A program made the translations under genes and the position numbers. Of a stretch of DNA of 64,000 nucleotides, positions 57,306 through 64,000 are shown piece by piece; within the stretch, counting starts at the first letter, position 1; each line of letters begins with the position of its first letter. Under the pieces are notes generated by a model. It ran no database searches and was not told the origin of the DNA. It was given only the letters and a program-made list of their open reading frames with translations. Location of the stretch: assembly GCA_900541415.1 (NCBI GenBank), contig UQJP01000019.1:25230-89229 (forward strand), written 5' to 3'. This DNA comes from an uncultured Odoribacter sp. (GTDB lineage Bacteria > Bacteroidota > Bacteroidia > Bacteroidales > Marinifilaceae).

Positions 57306-57698
57306 ATGAGTAAAATAAATTTAACAGACAATACAATGGATGTGGTTGTAAAAATGAGTAACTGCAATCCGGGTGCAATGAATGTAATAATGCTATTACT
57401 TACAGAAGGTAGTAACATAGATGCTAATGATGTTATGGGGGGTATGGGTAAAATATTACTCCTTGATACTTATGGTATATATGGAACTGATATATATGTT
57501 TTGTATAACGATATATGTGAAAGAAACTTATCTAAAATGGTAGCAGTTATTAGGGCTACACAATTAGGGCTTTTCAACAGTAATATTTTGAAAGATGCCT
57601 GTTCTCGTCAAGATTACTCTGGCAGAAAATTAGTACCACTTGATGAATTATGCCAAAAGGTGAAAGAGCGACTTCCCTTGTTTAATTTGACGGAATAA
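57306..57698 (+). CDS. Phage protein of unknown function
   Basis: 130 residues with a helical, Gly/Met-rich middle part (CNPGAMNVIMLLLTEGSNID, then DVMGGMGKILLLDTYGIYGT). No family recognised. It ends in a QKVKERLPLFNLTE helix. Confidence 0.65.
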   Translation: MSKINLTDNTMDVVVKMSNCNPGAMNVIMLLLTEGSNIDANDVMGGMGKILLLDTYGIYGTDIYVLYNDICERNLSKMVAVIRATQLGLFNSNILKDACSRQDYSGRKLVPLDELCQKVKERLPLFNLTE

Positions 57699-57716
57699 CA
57701 ATCAACAAATTTAGCT

Positions 57717-57896
57717 ATGAAAGAAGAACACACAGGCATAGGAGTTTGTAATTGTCGGGCTTGTCGGCTCGATCGGCGTAAAAAATCAACCGCGTACAAA
57801 AAATATATAAAACGGCAGTTAAATAAATTCCGACGGCGGCAGTTAAAACAAGATGAAGTTTTGAAACAAAATAGGATTGGAAAATATTGGGCGTGA
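57717..57896 (+). CDS. Small basic Cys-motif protein
   Basis: 59 residues. CNCRACR (residues 12-18) is a CxCxxC zinc-binding-like motif followed by a very basic helix (LDRRKKSTAYKKYIKRQ, then KFRRRQ). It probably binds nucleic acid. Frame is clean from ATG to TGA. Confidence 0.5.
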   Translation: MKEEHTGIGVCNCRACRLDRRKKSTAYKKYIKRQLNKFRRRQLKQDEVLKQNRIGKYWA

Positions 57897-57925
57897 GTTA
57901 ATTGGTGAAATTAAATTGAATTACA

Positions 57926-58273
57926 ATGACTAATATAGAATCAACACAGGCAATTATAGCCGTTGTCTTAGAAGAAGTCAATGGTTATTCTCATGAAGAA
58001 GCTGAATTATATTCAAAAGAAGATAATGGAGAGCTGGAAAGTAAGATATTGACAATATTAGAAGAAAAGGAGAAAGAAAATATTGATTCGGGGGTTTGGC
58101 TGGCAATAACGGAATTTGCATTTCACAATGAATCACATCGATTAATTGAAAATGTCATTAATGCAATGGGGTTTTCTTATGATGATTGCATAACTCTGAT
58201 GCAACAAAACAAGTGCAACAATGATGTATTAGAACCCATTGTGAATGCAGTATTTAATGTAGAACAGGAATGA
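57926..58273 (+). CDS. Acidic phage protein, unknown
   Basis: 115 residues, strongly acidic and helical (EEVNGYSHEEAELYSKEDNG; ILTILEEKEKENID). Not recognised. Its stop overlaps the next start (ATGA). Confidence 0.6.
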   Translation: MTNIESTQAIIAVVLEEVNGYSHEEAELYSKEDNGELESKILTILEEKEKENIDSGVWLAITEFAFHNESHRLIENVINAMGFSYDDCITLMQQNKCNNDVLEPIVNAVFNVEQE

Positions 58274-58533
58274 AAGCGGAAATACAATTTACGAAAGGTT
58301 ATAAAATAATGTTCAACGGCACTGCAGCAGATCTGCACGGAGTTCTTTTTATTTTTCTTTGTCCGGTACTCGTTAGTTATTTTTTTGTAATGGGAAAAAG
58401 TAATAGATGGTTGAATTTAGAGTACCGGGCAATTTTTTGCGAAAAATACGAAAGTTTTCTAATAACAAATATTAACTTTAATTTAAAAGTCTGGAAAAAT
58501 TGCTACTATTTTTACCACCGAATTATACGGTAA
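58270..58533 (+). CDS. Possible small protein, perhaps frameshifted
   Basis: 87 codons. The first 26 residues (IQFTKGYKIMFNGTAADLHG) look like a normal soluble phage protein and are translationally coupled to the previous gene. The rest turns suddenly aromatic and hydrophobic, which may reflect a frameshift near 58350. Confidence in the full frame is low. Confidence 0.4.
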   Translation: MKAEIQFTKGYKIMFNGTAADLHGVLFIFLCPVLVSYFFVMGKSNRWLNLEYRAIFCEKYESFLITNINFNLKVWKNCYYFYHRIIR

Positions 58534-58601
58534 TATTTATTTTTTCGTTAAATTCAACTTTGGATTCGGAGATGAAAAAACTCTTGCCTATGTTTGAATA
58601 G

Positions 58602-58740
58602 CCAAACACAAATCAAGATGATAAGAATCTGTATCCATTATGTTATTACATTAGTTAAAAATAAGCAGGGTTTATATTACCTACACATCATCTTGATGTA
58701 TGTTTGGCGACATCGGAGGTAATATATCCCTGCTTTTTGA
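58602..58740 (+). ncRNA. Interlaced inverted repeats, candidate pseudoknot RNA
   Basis: Repeat 1: CCAAACA...AAGATGAT (58602-58622) and its complement at 58687-58707 match at 19 of 21 positions. Repeat 2: AAGCAGGG (58663-58670) with ATATTACCT (58674-58682) pairs with AGGTAATAT (58717-58725) and CCCTGCTT (58728-58735), followed by TTT. The arms alternate (1,2,1,2), so both can form only as a pseudoknot in which the upstream arm pairs with the terminal loop of a terminator-like stem. No coding frame covers it. Confidence 0.5.
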
Positions 58741-58793
58741 TATAAATTGTGTGCCTATGTAGTTGCAAGTCTTAACCCCAAAATGCTAAAACT

Positions 58794-58958
58794 ATGAAAG
58801 ATTATTTGAAAACCGCAAGTATAATGCAATGTTGCCGAATGCACATGCCGGATTTACGTAATAATTCCGAAAACTCTCTAATTATCTATATAACAACACA
58901 AAGAATTGGAAAATGGGTTAATAGATATTACTCGTTTCCCGGGCAATCATTAAATTGA
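58794..58958 (+). CDS. Small phage protein, unknown
   Basis: 54 residues, basic, with SIMQCCRMHMPDLRNNSEN and ITTQRIGKWVNRYYSFPGQ. Clean ATG-to-TGA frame, and the next gene's ribosome-binding site overlaps its end. Not recognised. Confidence 0.5.
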   Translation: MKDYLKTASIMQCCRMHMPDLRNNSENSLIIYITTQRIGKWVNRYYSFPGQSLN

Positions 58959-58970
58959 AAGGAGGGCAAA

Positions 58971-59168
58971 ATGGTGACAATAAAAGACAATGAACTGGTG
59001 ATTACGATCGAAGAACACGATGCGCCGGAGGTGTTAGTGAACATCACCACAGAATTGCTGTCATTACTATACGCGCAAGACAGCAGCTATGGTTTTGAAT
59101 ACAAGTATGTATTATTACTATTACAGCAACTAACACCTTCACCCCGGCAACTACGGACAATCGCATAA
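58971..59168 (+). CDS. Small acidic phage protein, last early gene
   Basis: 65 residues with a beta-like start (VTIKDNELVITIEEHD) and a helical second half (ITTELLSLLYAQDSSYGFEY). A strong ribosome-binding site, AAAGGAGG, lies 7 bases before the ATG, unusual for this group. It is the last rightward gene before the bidirectional terminator. Confidence 0.65.
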   Translation: MVTIKDNELVITIEEHDAPEVLVNITTELLSLLYAQDSSYGFEYKYVLLLLQQLTPSPRQLRTIA

Positions 59169-59169
59169 A

Positions 59170-59200
59170 AAAGGACAGCCTTAAAAACTGTCCTTTCCTT
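59170..59200. terminator. Bidirectional terminator between early and late genes
   Basis: AAAGGACAG (59170-59178) pairs perfectly with CTGTCCTTT (59188-59196), flanked by A-rich and T-rich runs on both sides. Early and late transcription units converge here. Confidence 0.85.
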
Positions 59201-59754
59201 TAAAAATCTGAATTTAAATTTTCTGTGTTAAACCGGATCACCTGTCGTCCGGCAAAAGCAAAAGGAGCTTCAATCAACATTGTTTTCGATTTTTTCAGCA
59301 TCCCCAAAAATTCATCGCTATATGTCGGGAATATAACATCGGCTCGCCCGTCGTTAGCATCAGCATAATTCCATTTAAATGCTTCGCCATCGTCAAATTT
59401 AATTCGTAGCTTTTCGTTGTCCAGCAAGTTTGATATAAACTGCCCTTTATCTACCGTCAACAATAATTCATATTTGCCATTTGTTTTGCGAATCCAAAAT
59501 GTAAAGGTTGAACCTCCGTCGTATGGAAACTCAAATTCCAGTTTATTGGTAGACGTTAGTTGTGCATATTGAATTTTACTATTATCCATTTCATCGGTTT
59601 TTTCCGAATACGTCCATTTGCTTTTAGAGGCAACCTCTGTTGTTGGTGATTCCGATGTTTTAGCCGATTCGTCGTCAGGCAGGAACGCCCCGATAATTCC
59701 CATGACGATTAAAACTAAAAAAATAATCCCGAGGACTTTTAGTAACTTTTTCAT
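59200..59754 (-). CDS. Membrane-anchored accessory protein (possible moron)
   Basis: 184 residues from the ATG at 59752-59754 (an earlier in-frame Met adds only hydrophobic residues). An N-terminal membrane helix (LLKVLGIIFLVLIVMGIIGAF) has a Lys pair before it; no lipobox Cys follows. An acidic/Ser linker and a beta-rich domain follow (KLEFEFPYDGGSTFTFWIRK). Last gene of the leftward unit, unlike any structural protein known to me. Membrane-exposed proteins at this place often alter the lysogen or block superinfection (inference). Confidence 0.65.
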   Translation of the reverse strand: MKKLLKVLGIIFLVLIVMGIIGAFLPDDESAKTSESPTTEVASKSKWTYSEKTDEMDNSKIQYAQLTSTNKLEFEFPYDGGSTFTFWIRKTNGKYELLLTVDKGQFISNLLDNEKLRIKFDDGEAFKWNYADANDGRADVIFPTYSDEFLGMLKKSKTMLIEAPFAFAGRQVIRFNTENLNSDF

Positions 59755-59813
59755 GATAATTATAATTAACAATAATGCACGAAAGTAATTTATTTTTACA
59801 ATAAAACCTATGT

Positions 59814-60299
59814 TTAGCTTTGCGAAAGCTGCACACTCACCCCTACGGCAACGGCTTGCGGCTTGCGCGCCGAATTATCGGTGATCCGGGTGATGTAACA
59901 TTCTTCGTTGTCCTCAATCTGTGCGTGGTTGTGATCGGTGACGGATTCCACCAGCATAAAGCTGTTAAAGCCCTCCCCGGAAAGCCCCTGCACGGCTGCG
60001 CTAATACTTTCGATCAGTCCCAGGTGTGCGAGTGCCTTATCCTGATAACGTCCGCCGTGTTCCGGCGTGGCGAGGGTTTCGGTCACCACATGCAGCCTCA
60101 CCCGCAGGTCGGCAGAACGCACGCCTTGGGTGTATTGTGACCATGTTACAGGCTCGAACTCCACGAACACCGCAGGCATCCGGAATGCCTTTTGTTTCGT
60201 GAGCTGTTCCGTGTTCCGGTTCCATAGGCTAATATATTTCACCCCGGGTACCATTGCTTGAAGTCTTTCCGCAATGGCTTGATAGATTTCTTTTCTCAT
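59814..60299 (-). CDS. Tail-completion/neck protein (Mu gp36/37-like position)
   Basis: 161 residues. EIYQAIAERLQAMVPGVKYI at the start and DLRVRLHVVTETLATP then HLGLIESISAAVQGLSGEGF resemble minor phage proteins that join head and tail. Its start overlaps the stop of the gpG-like gene (ATGA), so both are made together. The exact Mu homolog is uncertain. Confidence 0.65.
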   Translation of the reverse strand: MRKEIYQAIAERLQAMVPGVKYISLWNRNTEQLTKQKAFRMPAVFVEFEPVTWSQYTQGVRSADLRVRLHVVTETLATPEHGGRYQDKALAHLGLIESISAAVQGLSGEGFNSFMLVESVTDHNHAQIEDNEECYITRITDNSARKPQAVAVGVSVQLSQS

Positions 60300-60757
60300 T
60301 TCTTTATTTTTTTAGCTAAATCGTTGAAAAATCCGGTCACATTCTCTTTCACAATCTCCCGGATTGCGCGTTGCACTTCCCGGTGGTCACCGATAAATTG
60401 GCGTTGTGGCATGGTCATGGTGCGGGAATGCGATCTGACTTTATACGTTTTCCCGGTGTGCCTGCTTCGCCGGGTGTGGGCGCGTACCCGTTGCTGGAAC
60501 GTTCCGCCTTCGTTATGCAGCGAAGTATAAGGCAGGGGCGATGTAAAATGTACCCCGTTCCCCTTAATTGTTCCCCGCAGCGATCGTCGCATCTTTCCGG
60601 TTACATGCAGAAGTGATCCTTTCGCTTTCGCGTCCTTCCGGGGTTTCCATTTATCTCCGAAAAAACCTTTTCTTTCAAAATTCCGGTCGAACATTTCAGC
60701 CAGTTCCACCCGCATATCCGAAAGGATATTTTCTTTCAATTTTCCTGTGCTTGCCAT
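60296..60757 (-). CDS. Mu gpG-like virion morphogenesis protein
   Basis: 153 residues, very basic. The Phage_tail_S/gpG pattern (PF05069) is visible: FFGDKWKPRKDAKAKGSLLH, VTGKMRRSLRG, PYTSLHNEGG and MPQRQFIGD. gpG takes part in tail completion or head-tail joining. It lies in the leftward late operon after the F-like gene. Confidence 0.85.
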   Translation of the reverse strand: MASTGKLKENILSDMRVELAEMFDRNFERKGFFGDKWKPRKDAKAKGSLLHVTGKMRRSLRGTIKGNGVHFTSPLPYTSLHNEGGTFQQRVRAHTRRSRHTGKTYKVRSHSRTMTMPQRQFIGDHREVQRAIREIVKENVTGFFNDLAKKIKK

Positions 60758-60771
60758 TCTTCGTTTTTTTG

Positions 60772-60802
60772 TTGCTTCTTTGGCGAATAATTCCTATTTT
60801 TG
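60772..60802 (+). promoter_or_regulatory. Promoter of the small antisense gene
   Basis: TTG at 60772-60774 and TATTTTTG at 60795-60802 (spacing 20) fit the Bacteroidetes consensus. The expected start point is within a few bases of the ATG at 60808, so the transcript would be leaderless or nearly so. Confidence 0.6.
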
Positions 60803-60807
60803 TAAAA

Positions 60808-61047
60808 ATGTGTCCTATGAATTATAGTAATTTAAACCTCCGCCAGAAAACTTTCCTCGACTTTACCACCGATGAAAGAATTATCGCCGAAATTATCGGT
60901 GATAAGGAGTTCTTTTTGTCCCATATTACCGACGAAAACCGGGCAATAACTTTCCTCGAGTTTGCCGACCTGACCCCCGACACCAAGCTCGCCAAGACAA
61001 TCCGGAAAGAATTTGCCCCGGAATTAGCTGTTTTGTTCCCTGAATAA
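60808..61047 (+). CDS. Small acidic protein opposite the head-protein gene (possible immunity protein)
   Basis: 79 residues from the ATG at 60808, or 76 from the ATG at 60817. Acidic and helical (TDERIIAEIIGDKEFFLSHI; FADLTPDTKLAKTIRKEF). The only rightward gene inside the leftward late cluster, with its own promoter, and its last 24 bases overlap the 3' end of the MuF-zincin gene on the other strand. Unknown family. Its independent expression and position suit an immunity or antitoxin partner, which is inference. Confidence 0.6.
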   Translation: MCPMNYSNLNLRQKTFLDFTTDERIIAEIIGDKEFFLSHITDENRAITFLEFADLTPDTKLAKTIRKEFAPELAVLFPE

Positions 61048-62589
61048 ACTTGCTAACATATCTTTATATGTTTCCTCGCCATAATTCAGGCAATCTTTAA
61101 CAAGTCTTTTTATTTCCGCTTCTTTTAGGCGCGTTCCGTCCGGCTTTATCGCTTTGTTTTCTTTCAATGCTTTCACCAGTCCCCGTACCTGTTCGTTATA
61201 ATTTCCCTGAAACAATTCCTGCTTCACCCGTTCCACTACGCCCTGAAAATCAGCTTTCGTAAATTGTATCAATGTACTATAATTACGTACCCACTTATTA
61301 TACCCCGTCGATTTCCTGTTTTCCATTAATTCAGGGAACTGCACTTCGCTATTAAACGATTTGTAGAACTCCGGCAATGTATTCCGGGCAACAAATTCAT
61401 TCGCCAGCTCCATATATCGGGTTTCCAGCGTTGTTCGAAACATATTTCCCCGCTTGTTCCGGTTGTGGGTAATCTCATGCCAAAAAGTAGCCAATGCGTC
61501 AGCTTCGTCAAATGTCACCTTACCTCCCTGCCTTAATTTTGTCAGCCCTGATAAAACATTCGTCATTCGTTCTTTAGTCATGGCAATAAGTCCATTCATA
61601 TCCGTATAGCCATTTACCCCGCTTCGGGTTGTCACAATAAACTTAGAAAATCCGCGCTCGAACCATGTCTGCCGTTCTTTGACTTCATTAATAAATCCCA
61701 CCGCCTGTTCGGGTGTTTGAATAGGAGCTGCCAATTGTTTTATTGCCTTTTTCACGGCTTTTGGGGCTTTATAATACGGATGTTTATCCGGGTATAGCTT
61801 TAATTCCTTGCCGGGATTAAAGCGGAACATCTGCATCTTTGGGTCGGCTGTCATCGTTTCGCCAATCCCGATCGCTTGGGTGCTATCGCTTTCCGGATAT
61901 TTATTCTTGCGTACCTGTACCACGGTACAACGGCAGTTCCAGCCGTTCGGCGGGGTAAATTGCGACCAAAACGGGTCACTGGGCGGTAAGGTCACATTGT
62001 GCAGGGCTTGGTGTTCCGCACGCACCAATTCATCCCCCGCCGTCCGGTATTGCAGATCATAACGGTCGCCATCCTTTTCGAAATCGTGCCACTTGGCAGC
62101 CATTTGCGATGACGTTACCGCATGGTTATATTCAGCATACAGGTAATTGCCATTATACCGGGCGTTGATCTTTTCTACGTCCTTCTGGAACGCCTCAAAC
62201 GGCTTAATCCCTCCCTTATCATCCACCAGCGAAAGCCCTACTTCATTTAGCGAATGAAAAGTTTTGAAACCTGAAAAAACAAAAGCGTTATTTTCAAGCG
62301 CACCCACCAGTTCCGGGGGCACTTCCTGTGTGATGGACGGGGACACCGCCCCGCCAAGCACCCGGAATGTTTCGTTAATCACATCTACGGCGGGTTGTTC
62401 GGTCAACATTTCAGGGGTAAATCCTCCGCGCTGGTGAATCCATTCGGCTGCCCGGTTGAATACGTCGGGGTTTAATTCCTCCCCGGATTTACGCTTGCTG
62501 TTTGCCAGCGTGATTATATCTTCCTGATACAATCCTTCCAACGCTTCACCGAAAGCTGCATAATACGCCCGGCTATTCTTGATTGGCAC
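61024..62589 (-). CDS. Mu F-like head protein fused to a HExxH zincin domain
   Basis: 521 residues from a GTG; the same frame is open further upstream and overlaps the portal stop, so a longer product is possible. Residues about 130-230 are the Mu F/gp30 domain (PF04233) with NHAVTSSQMAAKWHDFEKDG, VRAEHQALHNVTLPPSDPFW and PPNGWNCRCTV. Residues about 310-410 hold a predicted metallopeptidase: ALATFWHEITHNRNKRG (HEITH at 371-375) and ELANEFVAR (about 394-402), a plausible third-ligand helix. This C-terminal domain is not part of Mu gp30. Confidence 0.85.
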   Translation of the reverse strand: MPIKNSRAYYAAFGEALEGLYQEDIITLANSKRKSGEELNPDVFNRAAEWIHQRGGFTPEMLTEQPAVDVINETFRVLGGAVSPSITQEVPPELVGALENNAFVFSGFKTFHSLNEVGLSLVDDKGGIKPFEAFQKDVEKINARYNGNYLYAEYNHAVTSSQMAAKWHDFEKDGDRYDLQYRTAGDELVRAEHQALHNVTLPPSDPFWSQFTPPNGWNCRCTVVQVRKNKYPESDSTQAIGIGETMTADPKMQMFRFNPGKELKLYPDKHPYYKAPKAVKKAIKQLAAPIQTPEQAVGFINEVKERQTWFERGFSKFIVTTRSGVNGYTDMNGLIAMTKERMTNVLSGLTKLRQGGKVTFDEADALATFWHEITHNRNKRGNMFRTTLETRYMELANEFVARNTLPEFYKSFNSEVQFPELMENRKSTGYNKWVRNYSTLIQFTKADFQGVVERVKQELFQGNYNEQVRGLVKALKENKAIKPDGTRLKEAEIKRLVKDCLNYGEETYKDMLASLFREQNS

Positions 62590-62633
62590 CTTGTGGGGGC
62601 TGCCGCCTTTGCCTTCATCCTTACCGTCAGCCC

Positions 62634-63884
62634 CTATTCGAAAAAACTGTTTGCGCTCGGCTGCTTTACCCCGGTAATTGCAATTTTGTATTTATCGGCA
62701 AAATATTGCGGGTCGATGTCGTAGTATTGAATCAACAACCTTTCTATCTCCCTTTGTTCGGCTGGAGTATAGCTGGTAGCTTCGTCCCAATCGAAGGTCA
62801 CCCCCTGTAACGGGAACCCGTGCCGGATCATTAACGGAATCAGGCGGTCGTTGATAAGGTATTTAATCATGGTGGCATCCGCCCGGCAGATATTTTCAAA
62901 CACCTCGAGGTGCGTTTCCGATTGCGACAGGGAACTACCGTTGTCGATCGTCATGGTTTGTCCCAATATCCCCTTGGATATTTCCGAATTGCAACGGTCT
63001 ATCCGCTTATCATACACGTTGTAAGCATCTCCCCGGGTGGATTCTTTAATTTCGATGTCCGTCCCTTCCGGGAACAGTCCCCACGATGCCGCCCCCATTT
63101 CATCGAGCATCTTCTCGATCCGGGCAATATCTTTCGGGTCTTGCGATATGGTTTTCCCGATCCTCATCGGCATACCAAATATCTCGCCGAAAGTGTCCCA
63201 GTATGCCAGCATATTTTTTTTGGACAGCGACTGCGGGGCGCATTTCAGCAGCAGACCCAGGTCGCGGGGATGTCCCACCTCGATACACCATGCCGCAATG
63301 TCGCCGTCCCGGTAAGATATACCTGTCTTCCAATCGTCGCCTGCTTCCCGGGTAATCACTCCGTATTCGGGCACCACATGCTTGCGGGGTACCAATTCTA
63401 CCCCTGAAAAGCTGGTCACACCCCCCTCATCTACAATATCGTTAAACTGAATCAGGGAATGCCCCCAATACGGACTGTCAAGGGCAAGGCTGACAAAATC
63501 AATAAACCATTCCCGTTCGAACATTGCCCGGGCTTTGTCGTCCTCTTTTCCGTTTTTCCCCATTAGGATAAACGGCTTTTGCAATGTCTTTCCTTTTCTC
63601 TGTGCAATACATCCGGTCAGGTGCAGATCGATCATTGCATCCGTATACACGTCGTAGAGAGAGCAACGGTTCGGTTGTTCGTAATCAATCGCTGCCTGCC
63701 ATGCCCTTCGCCATGTGGCAATGTCTTTTTTGGTAAGACTATCGGTTTGCTGGTTTAGTTCGACAAGCACATTCCTGTTTTTCCTGATCTTTTCCGCCAA
63801 TTCTTTCACAAGGTTTATCCTTGTTTTTTCCCTATATGCGCTTGTGCCCGGAATCCCCGCAAAAAGATTGTTAATTATATTCAT
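62634..63884 (-). CDS. Mu gp29-like (DUF935) portal protein
   Basis: 416 residues. DUF935 signatures: SLYDVYTDAMIDLHLTGCIA, LDSPYWGHSLIQFND, GIWDTFGEIFGMP-like LAYWDTFGEIFGMPMRIG, and KGILGQTMTIDNGSSLSQSE. Forms the portal ring at the capsid vertex through which DNA is packaged. The stop is 45 bases before the F-like gene start. Late gene, leftward. Confidence 0.92.
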   Translation of the reverse strand: MNIINNLFAGIPGTSAYREKTRINLVKELAEKIRKNRNVLVELNQQTDSLTKKDIATWRRAWQAAIDYEQPNRCSLYDVYTDAMIDLHLTGCIAQRKGKTLQKPFILMGKNGKEDDKARAMFEREWFIDFVSLALDSPYWGHSLIQFNDIVDEGGVTSFSGVELVPRKHVVPEYGVITREAGDDWKTGISYRDGDIAAWCIEVGHPRDLGLLLKCAPQSLSKKNMLAYWDTFGEIFGMPMRIGKTISQDPKDIARIEKMLDEMGAASWGLFPEGTDIEIKESTRGDAYNVYDKRIDRCNSEISKGILGQTMTIDNGSSLSQSETHLEVFENICRADATMIKYLINDRLIPLMIRHGFPLQGVTFDWDEATSYTPAEQREIERLLIQYYDIDPQYFADKYKIAITGVKQPSANSFFE

Positions 63885-63937
63885 TCAGCATAACCCTGTT
63901 TTTTTTGAAAAGTGTTTAATCGGTAATTAATCCGTAT

Positions 63938-64000
63938 TTAATAATCATATCGGCTCCCCCCCACCCAGCCCCCACGCGCGGGCGTCACAAAGTAGCCAGC
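63938..64000 (-). CDS. C-terminal end of the gene upstream of the portal (partial)
   Basis: An open minus-strand frame enters from the window edge and gives 20 residues, ending VTPARGGWVGGSRYDY, before a TAA at 63938-63940. In Mu-like phages the large terminase gene (gp28) precedes the portal gene, so this may be its end, but 20 residues cannot prove it. A run of seven C (63956-63962) lies in it; a one-base error there would change the ending. Confidence 0.35.
   Translation of the reverse strand, partial: AGYFVTPARGGWVGGSRYDY

Larger units (their letters stand above)
48211..64000. mobile_element. Mu-like transposable prophage, left part (continues past window)
   Basis: The left boundary is set by the loss of tonB similarity at 48210, with an uncertainty of a few bases because the right end and target duplication are outside. 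Content and order: S24 repressor, divergent HTH protein, MuA-type transposase, MuB-type ATPase, GemA-like, Gam-like, then small early genes rightward. Leftward late genes for portal (gp29), F-like head protein and gpG-like protein follow. Early genes are clearly more AT-rich than the host and than the late genes. The layout recalls Bacteroidales Mu-like phages; no diversity-generating retroelement is visible in the part seen. Confidence 0.93.

Noticed and set aside
60037..60530. Rightward frames opposite the gpG-like and tail-completion genes
   Set aside because: They are reverse shadows of genes with clear family signatures and have no promoter, unlike the small gene at 60808.
48211..64000. 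A diversity-generating retroelement, as known in some Bacteroides Mu-like phages
   Set aside because: No reverse transcriptase, template repeat or variable repeat is visible in the part of the prophage inside the window.
1..64000. CRISPR arrays, tRNA or rRNA genes, insertion sequences
   Set aside because: No regularly spaced repeats, cloverleaf-like sequences or IS transposase frames were found by reading; short repeats seen are single pairs.

Overview
The window is chromosomal DNA of a member of the Bacteroidales (Bacteroidetes) carrying the left part of an integrated Mu-like transposable prophage. Evidence for the host group: repeated TAnnTTTG -7 promoter elements with TTG/TTTG about 20 bases upstream, family types typical of the phylum (DUF3078, DUF4249, LruC-like, LytTR two-component pair, long-form IspG, TonB with a short Pro run), and lipoproteins with an acidic +2 region. 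Genus cannot be fixed from this sequence alone. No rRNA, tRNA, CRISPR array or insertion sequence was seen.

Host part (1-48210). The left edge holds the start of an RND efflux adaptor lipoprotein (minus strand), divergent from a sensor kinase/LytTR regulator pair. Then come a small GlsB-like membrane protein, a DUF3078 barrel, a TonB-dependent receptor with a DUF4249 lipoprotein, a convergent surface lipoprotein, cysS, a glutaminyl cyclase, ung, a BI-1 protein, class II fba, an erythromycin-esterase-family protein and a type II NADH dehydrogenase. Positions 19388-30741 are a nine-gene branched-chain amino acid operon (ilvD-ilvB-ilvN-ilvC-leuA-leuC-leuD-leuB-ilvA). It is preceded by two tandem attenuators, each with a Leu/Val/Ile-rich leader peptide, an antiterminator strand and a Rho-independent terminator. 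Downstream are a frameshifted acyl-CoA synthetase, ispG, an LruC-like lipoprotein, a MATE transporter, a cytidylate-kinase-like protein, typA, a YtfJ-like protein, a BamA-like barrel, an EptA-like phosphoethanolamine transferase, asd, a phosphopantetheinyl transferase, tonB and hflX.

Prophage part (about 48211-64000, continuing past the window). A second tonB gene with a good promoter begins at 48130 and stops matching its neighbour paralog after 27 codons; phage DNA follows. The left arm carries repeats, a terminator, a leftward S24 repressor, a divergent small HTH protein, a MuA-type DDE transposase, a MuB-type ATPase, a second P-loop protein, GemA-like and Gam-like proteins and a series of small AT-rich early genes, all rightward to 59168. 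A bidirectional hairpin separates these from leftward late genes: a portal protein (Mu gp29/DUF935), an F-like head protein with an extra C-terminal HExxH zincin domain, gpG-like and tail-completion proteins, and an accessory membrane-anchored protein.

Most interesting points: (1) the MuF-zincin fusion with a small acidic gene on the opposite strand overlapping its 3' end, which has its own apparently leaderless promoter and is a possible immunity partner; (2) an interlaced pair of long inverted repeats at 58602-58735 that would fold as a pseudoknot ending in a terminator-like stem; (3) the duplicated ilv attenuator; (4) the tonB paralog split by the prophage.
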